A DNA stretch of 64,000 bases, taken from positions 913,090 through 977,089 of the forward strand of contig JAJEKV010000055.1 in NCBI GenBank assembly GCA_021234155.1, given 5' to 3'. The translations under genes were made by a program, and so were the position numbers. Shown here in pieces: positions 1 through 12,410 of this stretch. Every line of letters begins with the position of its first letter. Within the stretch, counting starts at the first letter, position 1. Source of the DNA: Isoetes taiwanensis (lineage: Eukaryota > Streptophyta > Lycopodiopsida > Isoetales > Isoetaceae). The notes under the pieces are model-generated. The model was not told the DNA's origin. It saw nothing but the letters and a program-made list of their open reading frames with translations, and did no database searches.

Positions 1-407
1 CCGCAGGGGGCCGAAGGGAACGTCGCATGCGTTTGCACATGCGGCGTTCTGGCACGCAACCCAACACTCTCCCTTTTTAATAGATAAGATGATTATTATT
101 TAAATTCTTGGCAGTTATCTAATGAACTATCTAGAATAGGAACCAGATACTAAGTAATATATCAATCATAATTACAAATAGCAACATGAATTTCTTCTCG
201 AATATTCAATAAAAAGCACATATCAAGCGAAATCAATCAAAATTTTGAATTTCGAAAAGCAACTCGAATTTCTCATATATTCCATGTCATCCTTCATATA
301 GCTTCTCTCCTTTCTCAATATAAAAAAACTACAGAGCACAAAGTAGCACAAACAATGTTATTCCTAAAGCAATGTCTTGAGGAAAAGAGCAATGTCTTGA
401 GCAATGT
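1..407. other. AT-rich intergenic DNA
   Basis: No reading frame, RNA gene or repeat that I can support. The sequence is AT-rich up to the point where the duplicated lipase fragment begins. Confidence 0.5.
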
Positions 408-1411
408 CTTTAGTATTTGTTGCAATATTTTGGGTTGCCCCTAAGGGGGCAAACCCTTGTCCATGTGGGGTTTGTGGTATATTCCAGGTATATGCCAGTA
501 TATGCCCGGAATATGCCAATAACTGCTACAAACCCATTATTGGCTGTAAACTGGCGGTCATTTCTGTTTCTGGGGAGGCACTCTGGAAACAGGCTAACCG
601 GTGTTTTGGCGATGGTGGCTATCCCCTTTGGTAGACATGTCTGCAAATCCTACACACACCCACGTCTCCAAAACATCTCCGGCTGGAGCCTGCCCACTAA
701 ACTCTTTCCTGCTTGCTCCTCATGGAGGAGCCCATGCTCATGTATACCTTCATCATTTTAGTGAGCGAATGATTGTTGCATTTCGAGGCACTGCTGAATT
801 TCAAAAGACAGAATGTCGGATCTTTGCACAGGCCAGAACATGTTCGGTCAAGGATTTCCAGGTATTCCCTTTGTACCCTCTGGCATATGCTCCATGTTTG
901 CCAATGAAACCCTAGATTACTATTCCCAGGCAGTGAAATATACAAAGCAAGCTTTAGCAGCCTATCCTAGTAGATCTTTGTTGCTCACAGATCATAGTTT
1001 GGGTGCTGGACTTGCCCTTTTGGATTCTGCAAATTTTTCTAACAGATTAGTGCTCCCTATTGTTGGATTCAGTGCCCCTGGTCTATCAGAGTTACCTAAA
1101 AGATGGAATTTGGAACTTAAGGCTGCTCAAGAGCATATGGTCTTTGTAATAGGGGATAAATGAAATGTAGTCATTAGATAAGCTTGGAATAGGCAGGTTG
1201 GCATTATTGGTTTGTATCAGACCTAGAAAATCCCTCATTGTAGTGTTTGCTTACAATGCCATTTCTAGGATTAATATATTAGATCTACTAAGGCCTTCCA
1301 AGGATCTTGACTCCTTAACTTGTTTCTTTGAGAGCCACTAAAAACATTTGATTAGCCTTATATACCAAGGTTCAAGACTTGTGTGCCAAATAGCGAATCT
1401 CAATCAGTGCA
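408..1411 (+). pseudogene. Lipase class 3 pseudogene fragment, copy A
   Basis: This is a relic of a lipase-3 (alpha/beta hydrolase) gene. The readable protein jumps between frames. At about 765-800 it contains the motif RMIVAFRGTAEF, matching the family's conserved 'VAFRGT' strand. At about 975-1020 it reads LLLTDHSLGAGLALL, matching the nucleophile elbow GHSLGG/A, but the first glycine is aspartate here. A GFSAPGL segment follows, as in the family after the nucleophile elbow. The frame stops at 1161-1163, and related text continues downstream in other frames. The catalytic serine is present; the N-terminal part, the later catalytic residues and a continuous frame are not. A near copy lies at 4280-5287. 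Lipase-3 family membership is fairly sure; subfamily and substrate are unknown. Confidence 0.6.
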
Positions 1412-1450
1412 CATATAGGACACTCAGCAAATAGCGAATCACATATAGTG

Positions 1451-1535
1451 CACCTAAGGGGGCAAACCCTTGTTTATGTGGGTTTTTGGCATATCCTAGG
1501 TATATACTGGAATATACCTAGAATATCTTGGTGAT
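1451..1535 (+). repeat. Third, partial copy of the lipase-fragment 5' sequence
   Basis: The text around CTAAGGGGGCAAACCCTTGT, found at the start of lipase copies A and B, recurs here directly after copy A and then diverges. It shows that the 5' edge of the duplicated block was copied separately at least once. Confidence 0.55.
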
Positions 1536-1794
1536 GGCTAAAACCCCATTTGTTATCACAAATGCCGTCACCTTCCTTGTGGATGGCGGATGCTCCAACC
1601 GGTAATGGGGGGCCCTTTTAGGTTCTTGTCTTGTTCTTGGAGCCTAAGTTAATTTGTATTCATCATAGGTAAGATAGCAAAGAGTTATGACGAATGCAGT
1701 CAGAATAGCGACTTCTGAATCGCATGCTTGTATTTGCGAGCCCAATTCCACGACTTTTGATGCGCTACACGAGCAAGACACTCCTAGTTTATTC

Positions 1795-3800
1795 TTGCGA
1801 AAATGCAGTGGGGCGACACCAATGGTTTGGCTAAGGGGAAGCAGATTCATGCTTATCTTCACAGAAGTGGGCTTCTACATGATAGATTTTGGGCAATCTT
1901 GTTGTCGAGATGTATGGAAAGTCCGGTGACCTAGAAAATGCTTTTGGTTTATTCAAATGTATTTCTAAACCGAATGTTTATTCATGCAATATTATGATGG
2001 CAACATATACAAGCCTTGGGCATGATGCGAAGCCCTCCACTTGTTTAGAAAAAATGCCGGATGTAGGCTTAAGGCCGGACATAGTTACATGGAATGCATT
2101 GATTTCGACATATGCTCGGTCGGTCATGTTGAAGAGGCATTCAAACATTCACTCGAATGAGCAAAGAAGGTATCTATCCCGATGTTTTTCATGGAATGCC
2201 CCGATTTACGCACATGCTCAACACGGGGTTTGCAAAAAGAGCTTTAGGTCTTTTTCCAATCAATGCTGGAAAAAGGGGTTAAACCCGATATTGTTTCATG
2301 GAATACTGATCATAGCGAGGATATGCACGAGGAAGGGTATGGCGAGAGAGGCTTTGGAACAATTTCATAAAATGCGCAGTGGGTTTCAAGCATCTTTTGA
2401 GCATACTAGGTTCGCATCTTTTGTGCGAACCTAGCATCTTTTGAGCATACTAAGATGATCCATTCTTACTTAGAAATGAATTACGTTCAACTATTGCTAC
2501 TTGAATGCCCTCGTTGATGCATATGCCAAATGCATATGCCAAATGCGGCGATATGGACTGCGCTTTGGATGTTTTTGAACATATGAATCACAAGAATGTG
2601 ATAGCTTGGACATCTATCATTGCAGGCTATGTCCAAAGGGCAGTTCAACGGTTTCATGAGATGCGTGAAAGGAGTTGAACCAAATAAGTTCACATTAGTA
2701 TTCATTTTGAGAGCTTGCACGCGGCTCTAGCTGCTCTAACAAGAGGGAAGATAATTCACCGTCTTGCAATTGCTAATGGTTTTTTTCGATGAAATAATGT
2801 GCACCACGGTCAATATGTACACCAAATGTGGTAGTTTGGGGAATGCATTGAGTGTTTTTGACAGGATGCACCTCGGAGTGTCATTTAGTGGACCGCAATG
2901 ATCACCGGATATGCTCAAAGACGGATATGGTAAGGAAGCCATACAACTTATTCACCAATGCGACTAGAGATGGCACTAAAGGCGGAACAATATCACTTTC
3001 ATTGCCATTCTTTCGCATGTAATTATGGAGGGATGTTAAATGATTGCCATCATTACTTTATTTCCATGGGCAATGAAAATGGCATGTCACCAACAACTTG
3101 AACATTATGGATGCTCAATTGATCTTTTTGGGAGAGTAGGTGGCTAGAAGAGGCACATGATTTCATTGATAATATGCCATTGCAAACCGATGTGTAATTG
3201 TCCGGGCGTCTCTCGTTAGTGCCTCTAAATTTCATGACGACTTAAAGTTTGCAAATTATGCATCGAGAACACATTATTGAGTTAGAACCATTAGATCTTT
3301 GTACCACATATATTGTTTGTCTAACCTTTATGCTAGGTATGAAGAAAAGAGTAAACAAACGAGGGGAGATGGAATGAACAAATATCCTAAAATTGAGCTT
3401 CACTATCGGGGATGCGGTTCGAGCATGTCCGATGCTAGTTCGGCGTTGGAATATCTTGCACACCAATGGATCTTGATTGAAAGCTGCTCTATCAAGAAAA
3501 TTGATCAATGTGGGCTGGGGAAGGCCTAATTAACAACGAAAATTGGAAGAAAAAATCCTTGTCTAGTAGCATAGCAAAGAGGAAACAACTTTGTACAAAT
3601 ATTAGGCTAGATTGCACGAAATACATCCGCCAACGGAAAAAGGTAGAAATCTTTCATAATGGAAGGCACCAAGAGGTAACGACCATTGCATTTAGCATCA
3701 AACGTCCAACGACAAGTAAACCAATAAACAAATCAATGCAAACACGTGTATGCGGGAATAGTAGTGAGAAAGTCAAGTGGAATAGAACGTGATAGGAGTT
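1795..3800 (+). pseudogene. PPR (pentatricopeptide repeat) pseudogene, PLS/DYW-like
   Basis: PPR proteins bind organellar RNA, and the PLS/DYW class acts in C-to-U editing. Several frames spell PPR repeats: GKQIHAYLHRSGLL at about 1835, then 'VEMYGKSGDLENAFGLF', 'ISKPNVYSCNIMMATY' and 'GLRPDIVTWNALISTYAR' (1895-2120). After a break comes 'DAYAKCGDMDCALDVFEHMN' and 'NVIAWTSIIAGYVQ' (about 2515-2640). Around 3275-3400 an E-domain-like 'YIVCLSNLYARYEE' appears. A frame at 3508-3792 may be a very degraded C-terminus. Repeats are roughly 35 codons long with the usual spacing, but frameshifts and stops separate almost every block, so no functional protein is possible. It lies between two copies of the lipase fragment. 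Confidence 0.75.
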
Positions 3801-3945
3801 TCAGATAGGAAATCAGTTATGACAACATGAATATGAGTCTGTGCCCTCTATGAGAAGTTGGGGCAACAGTATCCCTCGTGCATGCGTGAGAAGTTGGGAC
3901 AACAATATCCCTCTTGCATCAACGAGATTTAGCTCCGTTATTTAC

Positions 3946-4185
3946 GAACCATCAACATGAACATCGGCAAGAACATCAAAATTTTTTAGTACATATCAGA
4001 ATTTGAGGTGAACCATCAATATGAACATTAACAAGAACGTCAAATTTATTAGTTAGAATTTGAGGTGAACCATCAACATGAACATCAACAACAATGTCAA
4101 ATTTATTATTAGTACAAGTGAACCGTCAATGTGAAAATTAGCATGAACATCAAATTTATTTGTACATATATCGAATTTGAAGTCT
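3946..4185. repeat. Degenerate tandem repeat, four units of about 53-64 bp
   Basis: Units begin GAACC(A/G)TCAA(C/T) at 3946, 4010, 4067 and 4120. Each continues with a CATGAACAT-like stretch and an 'AAATTTATTAGT' tail. Unit length shrinks from 64 to 53 bp. The array sits just upstream of lipase copy B. Confidence 0.75.
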
Positions 4186-4279
4186 AGTTGATGAAGTTTT
4201 AGGGTGGTTAGACTGATCTAAATATGCACTTGAATGAAAATTAAGTTTGCCTTTGTCAAATGATGACATATTAGGATGG

Positions 4280-5287
4280 GCCTTTAGTATTTGTTGCAAT
4301 ATTTTGGGTTGCCCCTAAGGGAGCAAACCCTTGTCCATGTGGGGTTTGTGGTATATTCCAGGTATATGCCAGTATATGCGCGGAATATGCCAATAACTGC
4401 TACAAACCCATTATTGGTGAACCGGGCGGTCATTTTACGTTTTACGGGGAGGCACTCACGGAAACAAAGCTAACCCGTGTTTTTTGGCGATGGTGGCTAT
4501 CCCCTTTGGTAGACATGTCTGCAAATCCTACACACACCCTCCAAAACATCTCCGGCCGAGCCTCGCCCACTAAACTCTTTCTGCTTGCTCCTCATGGAGG
4601 AGCCCATGCTCATGTATACCTTCATCATTTTAGTGAGCGAATGATTGTTGCATTTCGAGAGCCTTTGCTGAATTTCAAAAGACGAATGTCGGATCTTTGC
4701 ACTGAGGCGAACATGTTCTCAAGGATTTCCGTATTCCCTTTGTACCCTCGGCATATGCTCCATGTTTGCCAATGAAACCCTAGATTACTATTCCCGTGGC
4801 GTTGAAATATACAAAGCAAGCTTTAGCAGCCCTATCCTAGTAGATCTTTGTTGCTCCACGAGATCATAGTTTGGGTCTTTGGACTTGCCCTTTGGATTCT
4901 CGCAAATTTTTCTAACATTGGTGCTCCCTATTGTTGGATTCAGTGCCCCTGGTCTATCAGAGTTACCTAAAAGATGGAATTTGGAACTTAAGGCTGCTCA
5001 AGAGCATATGGTCTTTGTAATAGGGGATAAATGAAATGTAGTCATTAGATAAGCTTGGAATAGGCAGGTTGGCATTATTGGTTTGTATCAGACCTAGAAA
5101 ATCCCTCATTGTAGTGTTTGCTTACAATGCCATTTCTAGGATTAATATATTAGATCTACTAAGGCCTTCCAAGGATCTTGACTCCTTAACTTGTTTCTTT
5201 GAGAGCCACTACTTAAAACATTTGATTAGCCTTATATACCAAGGTTCAAGACTTGTGTGCCAAATAGCGAATCTCAATCAGTGCATG
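4280..5287 (+). pseudogene. Lipase class 3 pseudogene fragment, copy B
   Basis: This is a second copy of the block at 408-1411, in the same orientation and about the same length. It keeps the 5' text, the 'HVYLHHFSERMIVAFRE' strand and the 3' part with 'GLSELPKRWNLELKAAQ'. The nucleophile-elbow region is frameshifted and several small insertions and deletions are private to this copy. The frame at 5069-5353 (LVCIRPRKSLIVVFAYNAIS...) is the downstream part, uninterrupted here but broken by a stop in copy A. Both copies are dead. The identical break points suggest one segmental duplication, or excision of a block with the PPR relic inside it. Confidence 0.6.
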
Positions 5288-7109
5288 TGCTTGGTGACTT
5301 CACAATTTAATATTGTATATCTATTAAAAATAAGAAATGCAAAATGCATGTAATATGGAATTAAATCATGGAATTGATATTCAAAATGCATGCAAACCCG
5401 ACATCCCGAGAATCGAGTCGATGATCATAGCATATAAAATATCGCGAGGGCCTCAATGGTACCAATTTCCTGCTCACACTATTTTCTTCAATTTCCATAA
5501 ATTACTCAACAATTTAGAGCTATGAAAGCGGCAATAAGCTTCATTGCATCAGATACCAAATGCCATTTATCTACGAGTAATTAAGGCATAAGGTAAAGGA
5601 TGCTTCCATTATATTACAAATCATAAATATAAACATATATGGGTAAATTCTACAAGAAAATGCTTCAAGAAAGCTTAATATCTACCTTCTGCAACCAATT
5701 GGCGCAAATAAATAATGTAAAGGTGCTGCAATTCGAGGTAATCAACGTCAGAGCAACCAACAAAAGCCCGGTCAATTCTATTCACACAGTTGCGGCTCAT
5801 TGTACCCTTAGTATGCTTGAAGTATTTGGTATTAATGCCATTGAACGCGTGCTTAAGGATTGGATCTACGAAGAGGATGCCAGTCTTTTCGACATATGTC
5901 AGAGTCAAATCATATTCTAGAATATGCTCTCAATCAGAATATGACACTAGTCCATTCCGGTCCACAAAATCTTAACTTGCAAGTAATGGTTACAAGCTTT
6001 TTTATGGGATTCAATTCATGATCTTGGGATCTCTAATGAGTTTTGTTGCATTCATGGGAAAAACTACCGTGGCTATCAAAGGTTTCGAAAATTCGAGGCC
6101 AGATGTACTTGCTCATTCACCCTCAGACATCATAGATGGCATGAATCCTGATGCGAAGAAGATAAAGAAGGCACTGAAGGCACTTTGTTATCATGACAAA
6201 TGACTTAAAGTTGAGGTACATGTGCTACTTATATGCTTATGCAGGAGTTTGTAAAATATCATTGAGGTACTATTTCACTACTTTCTACATCACTTACATG
6301 AGACAGGGATAATTGGACTAGATAGTCTGGGGGTGGATGTAAGGATTACATGTTGGACGTTAAATTTTTTCTTTCTTTCTTTCTTCATGAAACGTGCACG
6401 TGTTTTTGTTTATAGCATTTTGATTGAGTTATTAGCACAGTGTTCACTCATCATCATCACTGCATCGAAGACGCTACATGTCACAATGGCAGGAGCATTG
6501 CTTGACAAATTTCTCGGTTATCCATTAGGAGGCGCATTAGCTACAATGAAGGCAAATCCTCGATCATTGCGCCAAAGCATACTGAAGAGCTGGGGTAAAC
6601 ACACGTTCGAGCTCAACCACGGACTCCAAATCATTGCCTTCGACAGGGCCTAAGCTCAGAACCTGACCCATAACTATTGAGCAACAAAAGACATGCCATT
6701 GCATTTGCATTTTTAAGTAACTCTACCTTGCTTGCAACTTCCATCTACTTCATGCTATTAAATGCTTAGCCACCTTCTTCAATTTATAAAATTGAATTCT
6801 TCCTTCATACCCTGAACAAAATTGACATGCAAAACAATCCTCAGTTCTTAAGTTCTTTTGCCCTCCCCCCCATTTCTCTATTTGCATTCTTCATACATTG
6901 TTTCGTATGTTTCTAAGAATCCGACGATTCCACTATCTATAAATTCCCATAAAGACATGGTATCAAGTACTCTATTGTTTTGAAGTAGCAATTTAAATTG
7001 ATTGTCAAAACATGACTTTGAACTATGATTTAAGCCACTTCACCCTATGGCCATGGAGGGCAACCCTCCGTGCGCAGCACCTTGTTTATTTTTTCATTAT
7101 TTTTATATC
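5288..7109. other. Intergenic; only short uncertain frames
   Basis: No gene that I can identify. Three short plus-strand frames stand out weakly: 5639-5920, 6018-6203 (ending DAKKIKKALKALCYHDK) and 6486-6653 (beginning MAGALLDKFLGYPLGG, ending at a TAA). They carry no motif I recognise and may be chance or exon debris. Confidence 0.3.
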
Positions 7110-7395
7110 TTTCTAGACGAGATTCAGAGTAAAACACAAAAATCCACACGTCAATTCGAGGAGATATGACTATTTGAACATGGTAGGGTCAAAACTGTCT
7201 ATTGTCTTTTGTGAACCAATACTGTTTCTTAGAAGGCTATTCTTAAATCAATTCAATAACTTTTACTTGAAAACGATATTTAGCCTGAAATTTGGAATAT
7301 AAGTAGTAGACAAGTTGTCCATCCAAGAAAAATATTCATTGGCCTTCATTTAGAAGTTTTAGATTTTTCCTATAATTTCTAATACAAGTGACTTT
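7110..7395. repeat. Dispersed repeat with GGACCA-type core, copy at 7 kb
   Basis: About 280 bp that aligns by eye with 53865-54160. It has the same order of landmarks: AGGGTCAAAAC, then a 'TGTGAACCAATACTG' core, AGAAGGCT, an 'AACTTTT.C.TGAAA' stretch, AAATTTGG-TATA, AAAAATATT-TTGGCCT and GTGACTTTT. No coding capacity. Confidence 0.55.
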
Positions 7396-8000
7396 TTTTT
7401 TTTACTGTGTAAGCACACAAAGATGCCACATGAGCACGAGCCTGGAGCACAATGTACTTACTCCAGAATAGGAGACTAATGATAAGAATCAATTCGAAGA
7501 TACTGAATCTAGATGCGTTCCACCAGTTCTGAGTCAAGGGAGGAACACTCGTAGGCTGTCAATATCTTTTTCTGGGCCACCGTAATAACACTGTGTGCAG
7601 ATGAATAAATGCCCTGAAAGATGTGGTGCCTGTGATGCTCCCATATCGACCATAGGAGCCAACCGGAACCAAGATGAAATGCTCTTTGTTTAGCTGGAGG
7701 CCATGCGTTGGGATAGGACGCCAAAAGGATGCATCGACAGTCCAATGTACTATTAAACAAACCTTGTAGCCAGGACCACGCTGGTTGAACCTCAGGACAA
7801 TCAAAGAGACAATGCTCAAGAGTCTCAACGTCCAAAAGACAGAGCGGGCATACTGCAGATATGCGAGGATCATAGCGATGTCGAAAGGCATTAACCCGAA
7901 GGCACCTGTGGATAACCCGCCACCACAGTACAGAGACTTTAGGGTGGAGCAACCTATCCCAAAGCCATCGCCATGTACAACAAGTGACTAGTCTCTATTG
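7396..8000 (-). mobile_element. 5'-truncated LINE fragment (zf-RVT end of ORF2)
   Basis: On the minus strand an open frame (7509-7952) encodes the zf-RVT domain typical of the C-terminus of plant L1-type ORF2. 'LHPKVSVLWWRVIHRCLRVN' is followed by a 'CPLC...ETLEHCLFDCPEV' zinc-binding cluster and a 'GSGWLLWSIWEHHRHHIF' segment. The 3' UTR text (GTAAGCACA...GATGCCACA on the plus strand) and a T-rich tail at 7387-7399 mark the element's 3' end. Everything 5' of zf-RVT is missing, as expected for incomplete reverse transcription. The same family recurs at 8.4, 10.3, 27.5 and 29.4 kb. Confidence 0.75.
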
Positions 8001-8369
8001 AAGAAAAAATATTCAAAGTTGTCTGCTAAAAAATCATATTATAAAAGTTAACAATGATATGAGACCAAGGCAAAAACAAGCACGCAAAAAAAAGATAACA
8101 TTCATTATCAAGAAATCAAGCAAGTCCATCACTGCTGCGACCATTATTGATCCATGATACATTAAAATGAAGAACTTCCTCATACTAATCGATCTTAGTT
8201 TCAATTTTGAGACATAGGTAGCTCAACAGCTACTCTACTCATTAAAAATATTTAATGCTCATGATCTTGCAGTTTAGATTCAAATTTCGAGCATTGATAG
8301 AAAGTTATTTGTTAGATTAAAGGTGTTTGCATGTAAATGCCTTGCGGCATCACTATGATCCTCACAATG

Positions 8370-8892
8370 CTGTGTTATGACCACTTTGCCTTTTAGATGT
8401 CGAAACACTTAAGAATTGCCTCTTTCTTGTCCAGAAGTTCAACCAGCATGGTCCTGGCTTCAAGCATTATTTAACAGTACACTGGATTGCCAATCTGTTC
8501 TCCTAACATCCTATCCAGGTGCATGGGCCCCAGATAAATGGAAGCCATCTCATCTCGGGTCTGATTGGTTGTTGTGATTTAGGAGCGTCATCGGCTGCAC
8601 ATTTTTCAAGGCATTTATTCACATATTCGTGGAGTAATTGCTGTCGCCCAGGCCAAGATACTCATGGCTTATGACTCTTCCTCCCTCAGGGAAGAAGTGA
8701 GAGATCGTATTTGGATTCAGTATCTTTAAATTAATTCTTATCATTAGTCTCCTATGCTGGAGTGAGTACATAATGCTTTAGGCTCGTGTTTTGGAGCATT
8801 GTCTTGTGCTTGCACAGCTAGATGAGATTTGTGCATCTTGTAATCTTTACATGTGCTTAATAAACTTGCTTTTCATCCTTCGGAAAAAAAAA
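8370..8892 (+). mobile_element. 5'-truncated LINE fragment, same family, opposite strand
   Basis: The plus-strand sequence matches the zf-RVT and 3' UTR of the 7.4 kb copy in reverse orientation (for example CGTCATCGGCTGCACATTTTTC, then the 'GATTCAGTATCTT' and 'AGTCTCCTATGCTGGAGTGAGTAC' region). It ends in a short A-run at 8884-8892. The frame is interrupted by several stops. Together with the 7.4 kb copy it makes a head-to-head pair of LINE tails. Confidence 0.65.
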
Positions 8893-10330
8893 TTTCCACA
8901 TGCAATTTTAAAATCTATGATGTAACTAGTAGCATTCTCATGGAGAAGCATATAATCAACCACACTTTATCCTTTACATGTGAACTCGTCTGCATTTGGG
9001 AACTTGTACCATTGCAAATTCTAAGATCGAAGTTGGAGCATATTGCAAGTCCATAATAATGGTGTATTCCTGTGTCTTTCAATTTTCTGTTTGCATCATA
9101 GAGCTCACCATCTCATCAAACCACAGTGGGTCTTTGTCCCCAAGTATGCGCTCGATTTTGGTTCTATCATTGAAATCCCTCAACAATAGAATCATATTAA
9201 TCTGAGTTGGAATATCAAGTTACAATGTTTTAAAAAAGTATATAAAAAAATAAAAATAAATGAGCATAACACATGAAATTCAACTCCAATTTGGATGAAT
9301 CTAATCTCATTGAAGAGCAAATCTATGATGTTCTTGAAGACAACTTTTGAGTTTGAGGAGCAACAAATACCCCTGAGTTTTGATCATTTCGTGGCATGCC
9401 CTTGATCAACATACGTGCCCTTATAGAAATTTAAATACCATCAAATGCTCTCTAGTTTTTGGTACTCCATGAGCATGTACAATAATAATTATTCCAATTG
9501 TTTGGAGAAGGCGGCTACTCCAGTTTCCATTTTTTAATCTGAGCAATTTGTTGCAATTGGAGCAGCAATTTGATTCAGGAATTTGCCTCAGCAATTTTGG
9601 TTCAGTGACCTGCTCAATTAAAAGTCCTATCAATTTACTTCAAGATTCTTTTGAAATTGAAAGTGGCGAGGACATTTGAAATATTTTGTTAAGGATATCT
9701 AGTAAATTTGAAAGCATTAGAAATTTTAAAAACAATCTTACATTGTGGATCTTGGGGGTGTCTGAGAAATTAGCAGGAAACTTAAGGGCATTTGGGGAGT
9801 TAATCTTAAATCTTAAAGGCATTTGAACAATTTTATATAATACAGAAATACTCTGTATTGACCAACGGTATGCTAGATAGATAGATAGATAGATTTTTAC
9901 GGTATGCAAAAATTATAAAAACTCAGAAGTATGTCATAAAATTCGTCAAAACATAAAGGTATTATGTAGTTTCTTATGTAGGCCAAATGTACATGACCAT
10001 ATTTCTAAAAATACACTTAATTTAGAGGGTCTTTTAGAATATTTGCAAACTGGGGAGCCGCAGGAGGGGGGGAGGGTATTAGAATACTTTAGCACTAGAC
10101 ATGTCTCTGGAACCATTCCTGATCCATGTCCAGAATGACCCCGCATGACCTCAACCACTTATACCCATGTAACTCACGATACAAATTTCAATTAACAAGG
10201 TTGCAGATTAAATGGGAGTGTACTTGCAGCACTCCCGTTTAAAGACTCCCTCCAAAAAAACATCTTAACCATTTAAGAAGGCCCTTTTGCGTTAAATACA
10301 AATCATCCTGATGATTAAAACTTATATGTG
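8893..10330. other. Intergenic, includes a (GATA)n microsatellite
   Basis: AT-rich DNA without recognisable coding content. A short TAGA/GATA microsatellite of about five units lies at 9874-9894. Confidence 0.5.
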
Positions 10331-10341
10331 TTATTTTTATT

Positions 10342-12410
10342 TTTATTTTTATTTTTTTTTGAAGGACGAAAGCCAAACAGATTATTAATAAAAAAAAATT
10401 ATAAAATTTACATGTCTCATCTAACTGTGTAAGCACAAAAAGATGCCACAGGAGCGCGAACCTGGAGCACAATGTACTTACTCCAGAATAGGAGACTAAA
10501 GATAAGAATCAATTCGAAGATACTGAATCCAGATGCGTTCCATTAGTTCTGATTCAAGGGAGGAACACTCGTAGGTTGTCAATATCTTTTTTTGGGCCAC
10601 CGTAATAACACCGTGTGCAGATGAATAAATGCCATGAAAGATGTGGTTTAGCAGTGGACCACCAGAACAAGTGCTTCTCCAAATCCCTAATGATCTCCTC
10701 CCATGCAGCTCCCAGGGTAACATGGATGCCAACTGGAATCCCCAACAACTTGATGGCCTGTCCATGCGCAAGTAATTTCCATGGATAATCGTGAACACAT
10801 GCCGGAGCCAGATTATCCAATGTCCACAAAGCTATACACTTCTGCCACCCCCCAAGAACACCGGAAGCCAGTGAAAAAGTATCTAAAAGCATTCTGGCAG
10901 CAGCAAGATTCTCATCATTAACGACTAGGAAGAGGAACATGTCGTCTGCATATTGATTGCAAACCTCTTGTGTGTGGTCCTCCATTGCAAGTCCATGGAG
11001 AAGTCCCTCTATGGTTGCAATGGTGAATAACTGTGACAAAACCTCCGCAACAATTGTGAAAAGCAATGGTGCTAAAGGGCATCCCTGGCGAATACCACGA
11101 CCGAGTGAAAAGGCATCTGACGGATCACCATGGAGCAGAACAGTCGCCCGAGCAAGGATATGCAGCTTCATAATATCTGATGTGAATTGTTCCCCAATTC
11201 CCAGTCTTAGCATACATCGGCGCATGAATTTCCAGCTGACACTATCATAAGCCTTTGCAAAATCAAGCTTAAGGTATACAACTGGAAGGTTTTGTTTACA
11301 TGCCCAATAAATTCCCTCGTAAGCAGCAACAACATTGTTCAAAATACACCGTTTTGGAAGAAAACCTGACTGGGTTGTTGAGATGGACTCTGCCAAGATG
11401 TCCTTTACCCGCTCTGCAAAAGCCTTGGCGAAGATCTTATATACGGATGACAATAAGGTGATGGGCCGCCAATCTGAAATAGTTTGAGGATCCTTGATCT
11501 TGGGGATGAGTGAGATGGCACCTGTGTTTAGAATTCTATTCAAAGCAGTGGACCGCCAAAAGTCACAAAAAGCATCATACACATCTGGCTCCAACCATTT
11601 CCAATGTTCCCGGAAGAACTCAATTGGCAAATCATCCAAACCTGGGCATTTGCCTCTTTTCAGTTCAAATACTGCCGAACCTAAATCATCAGCTGTCATA
11701 GCCGCCTCTATTGACTCGCGCTGCTCACCAGAGATGATGGGGGAAATCCTAGAAAAACAGCATCTCGCATTTTTGATTGAAAGGGAAGATGTTTCTCAGC
11801 AAAAAACGTCTGGAAATGGTTATGCAGATGTTGCTTGAGTTCAGTCGGCTCTGTTGGCACCGAATCATTCGGCAAAAGCAATGAGAACATAGTTGATGTC
11901 ATCACGATGCCTCGTAGGCTGCCGCGAAAAAGAAGCCCCGCACAACGGTCTCCATCAAACCAAAACCCGCGCGGAGACCGCCTTCATCTTTTGCTTGTTG
12001 AATTTGCTCCTCACGAATGCTTGGATGCATTGCTAAAATATCCGCGATCATGAACACACGGAAGACGCGTCCACGGCCGAGAATGGGCAGTCCTGATACA
12101 AGGTGTCCCGATGCCGACGACCTGCTGCTGCGAACTCGACCCCACTCTTTGGCAAAACCCTTGACTGCCGCAATTGCATCCACTATGCCAGTCATACCTC
12201 GACGTCGGTTGAAGGCAGTTGTCCAAGTATTCTTGCAACCTTCTTGAAAGTCGGCATCCTTTAAGGACTTCACGTTCAAGCGAAAACATGTCCTTCCAGA
12301 CCGCCGCTGCTGCAAGGGCTCGTCTGAAATGAATTGCGGATGGTGGTCTGAAACTGAGTTATCTCTGAGACAGAACTGAAGGAGATAGCTTCTATCTCTG
12401 CTAACACTTC
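10342..12410 (-). mobile_element. LINE with reverse transcriptase; 5'-truncated and internally deleted
   Basis: Minus strand. From 5' to 3' it holds the linker between endonuclease and RT (11902-12315, in pieces) and then a 381-codon open frame (10554-11699). That frame carries the RT fingers and palm: GKCPGLDDLPIEFF, 'DWRPITLLSSVYKIFAKA', 'LDFAKAYDSVSWKF', 'GIRQGCPLAPLLF' and the catalytic box QYADDMFLF. The thumb is then joined abruptly to the last part of zf-RVT ('HIFHGIYSSAHGVITVAQKKIL'-type text, near 10645). The fingers, zinc cluster and about half of the domain present in the 7.4 kb sibling are therefore deleted. A 3' UTR and an A-rich end (seen as T-runs at 10342-10371) follow. ORF1 and endonuclease are absent. 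The RT catalytic residues look intact. Confidence 0.85.

Noticed and set aside
3508-3792. DYW deaminase domain at the end of the PPR relic
   Set aside because: The frame has a loosely similar C/H pattern but no HSE or clear DYW end; too degraded to assert.
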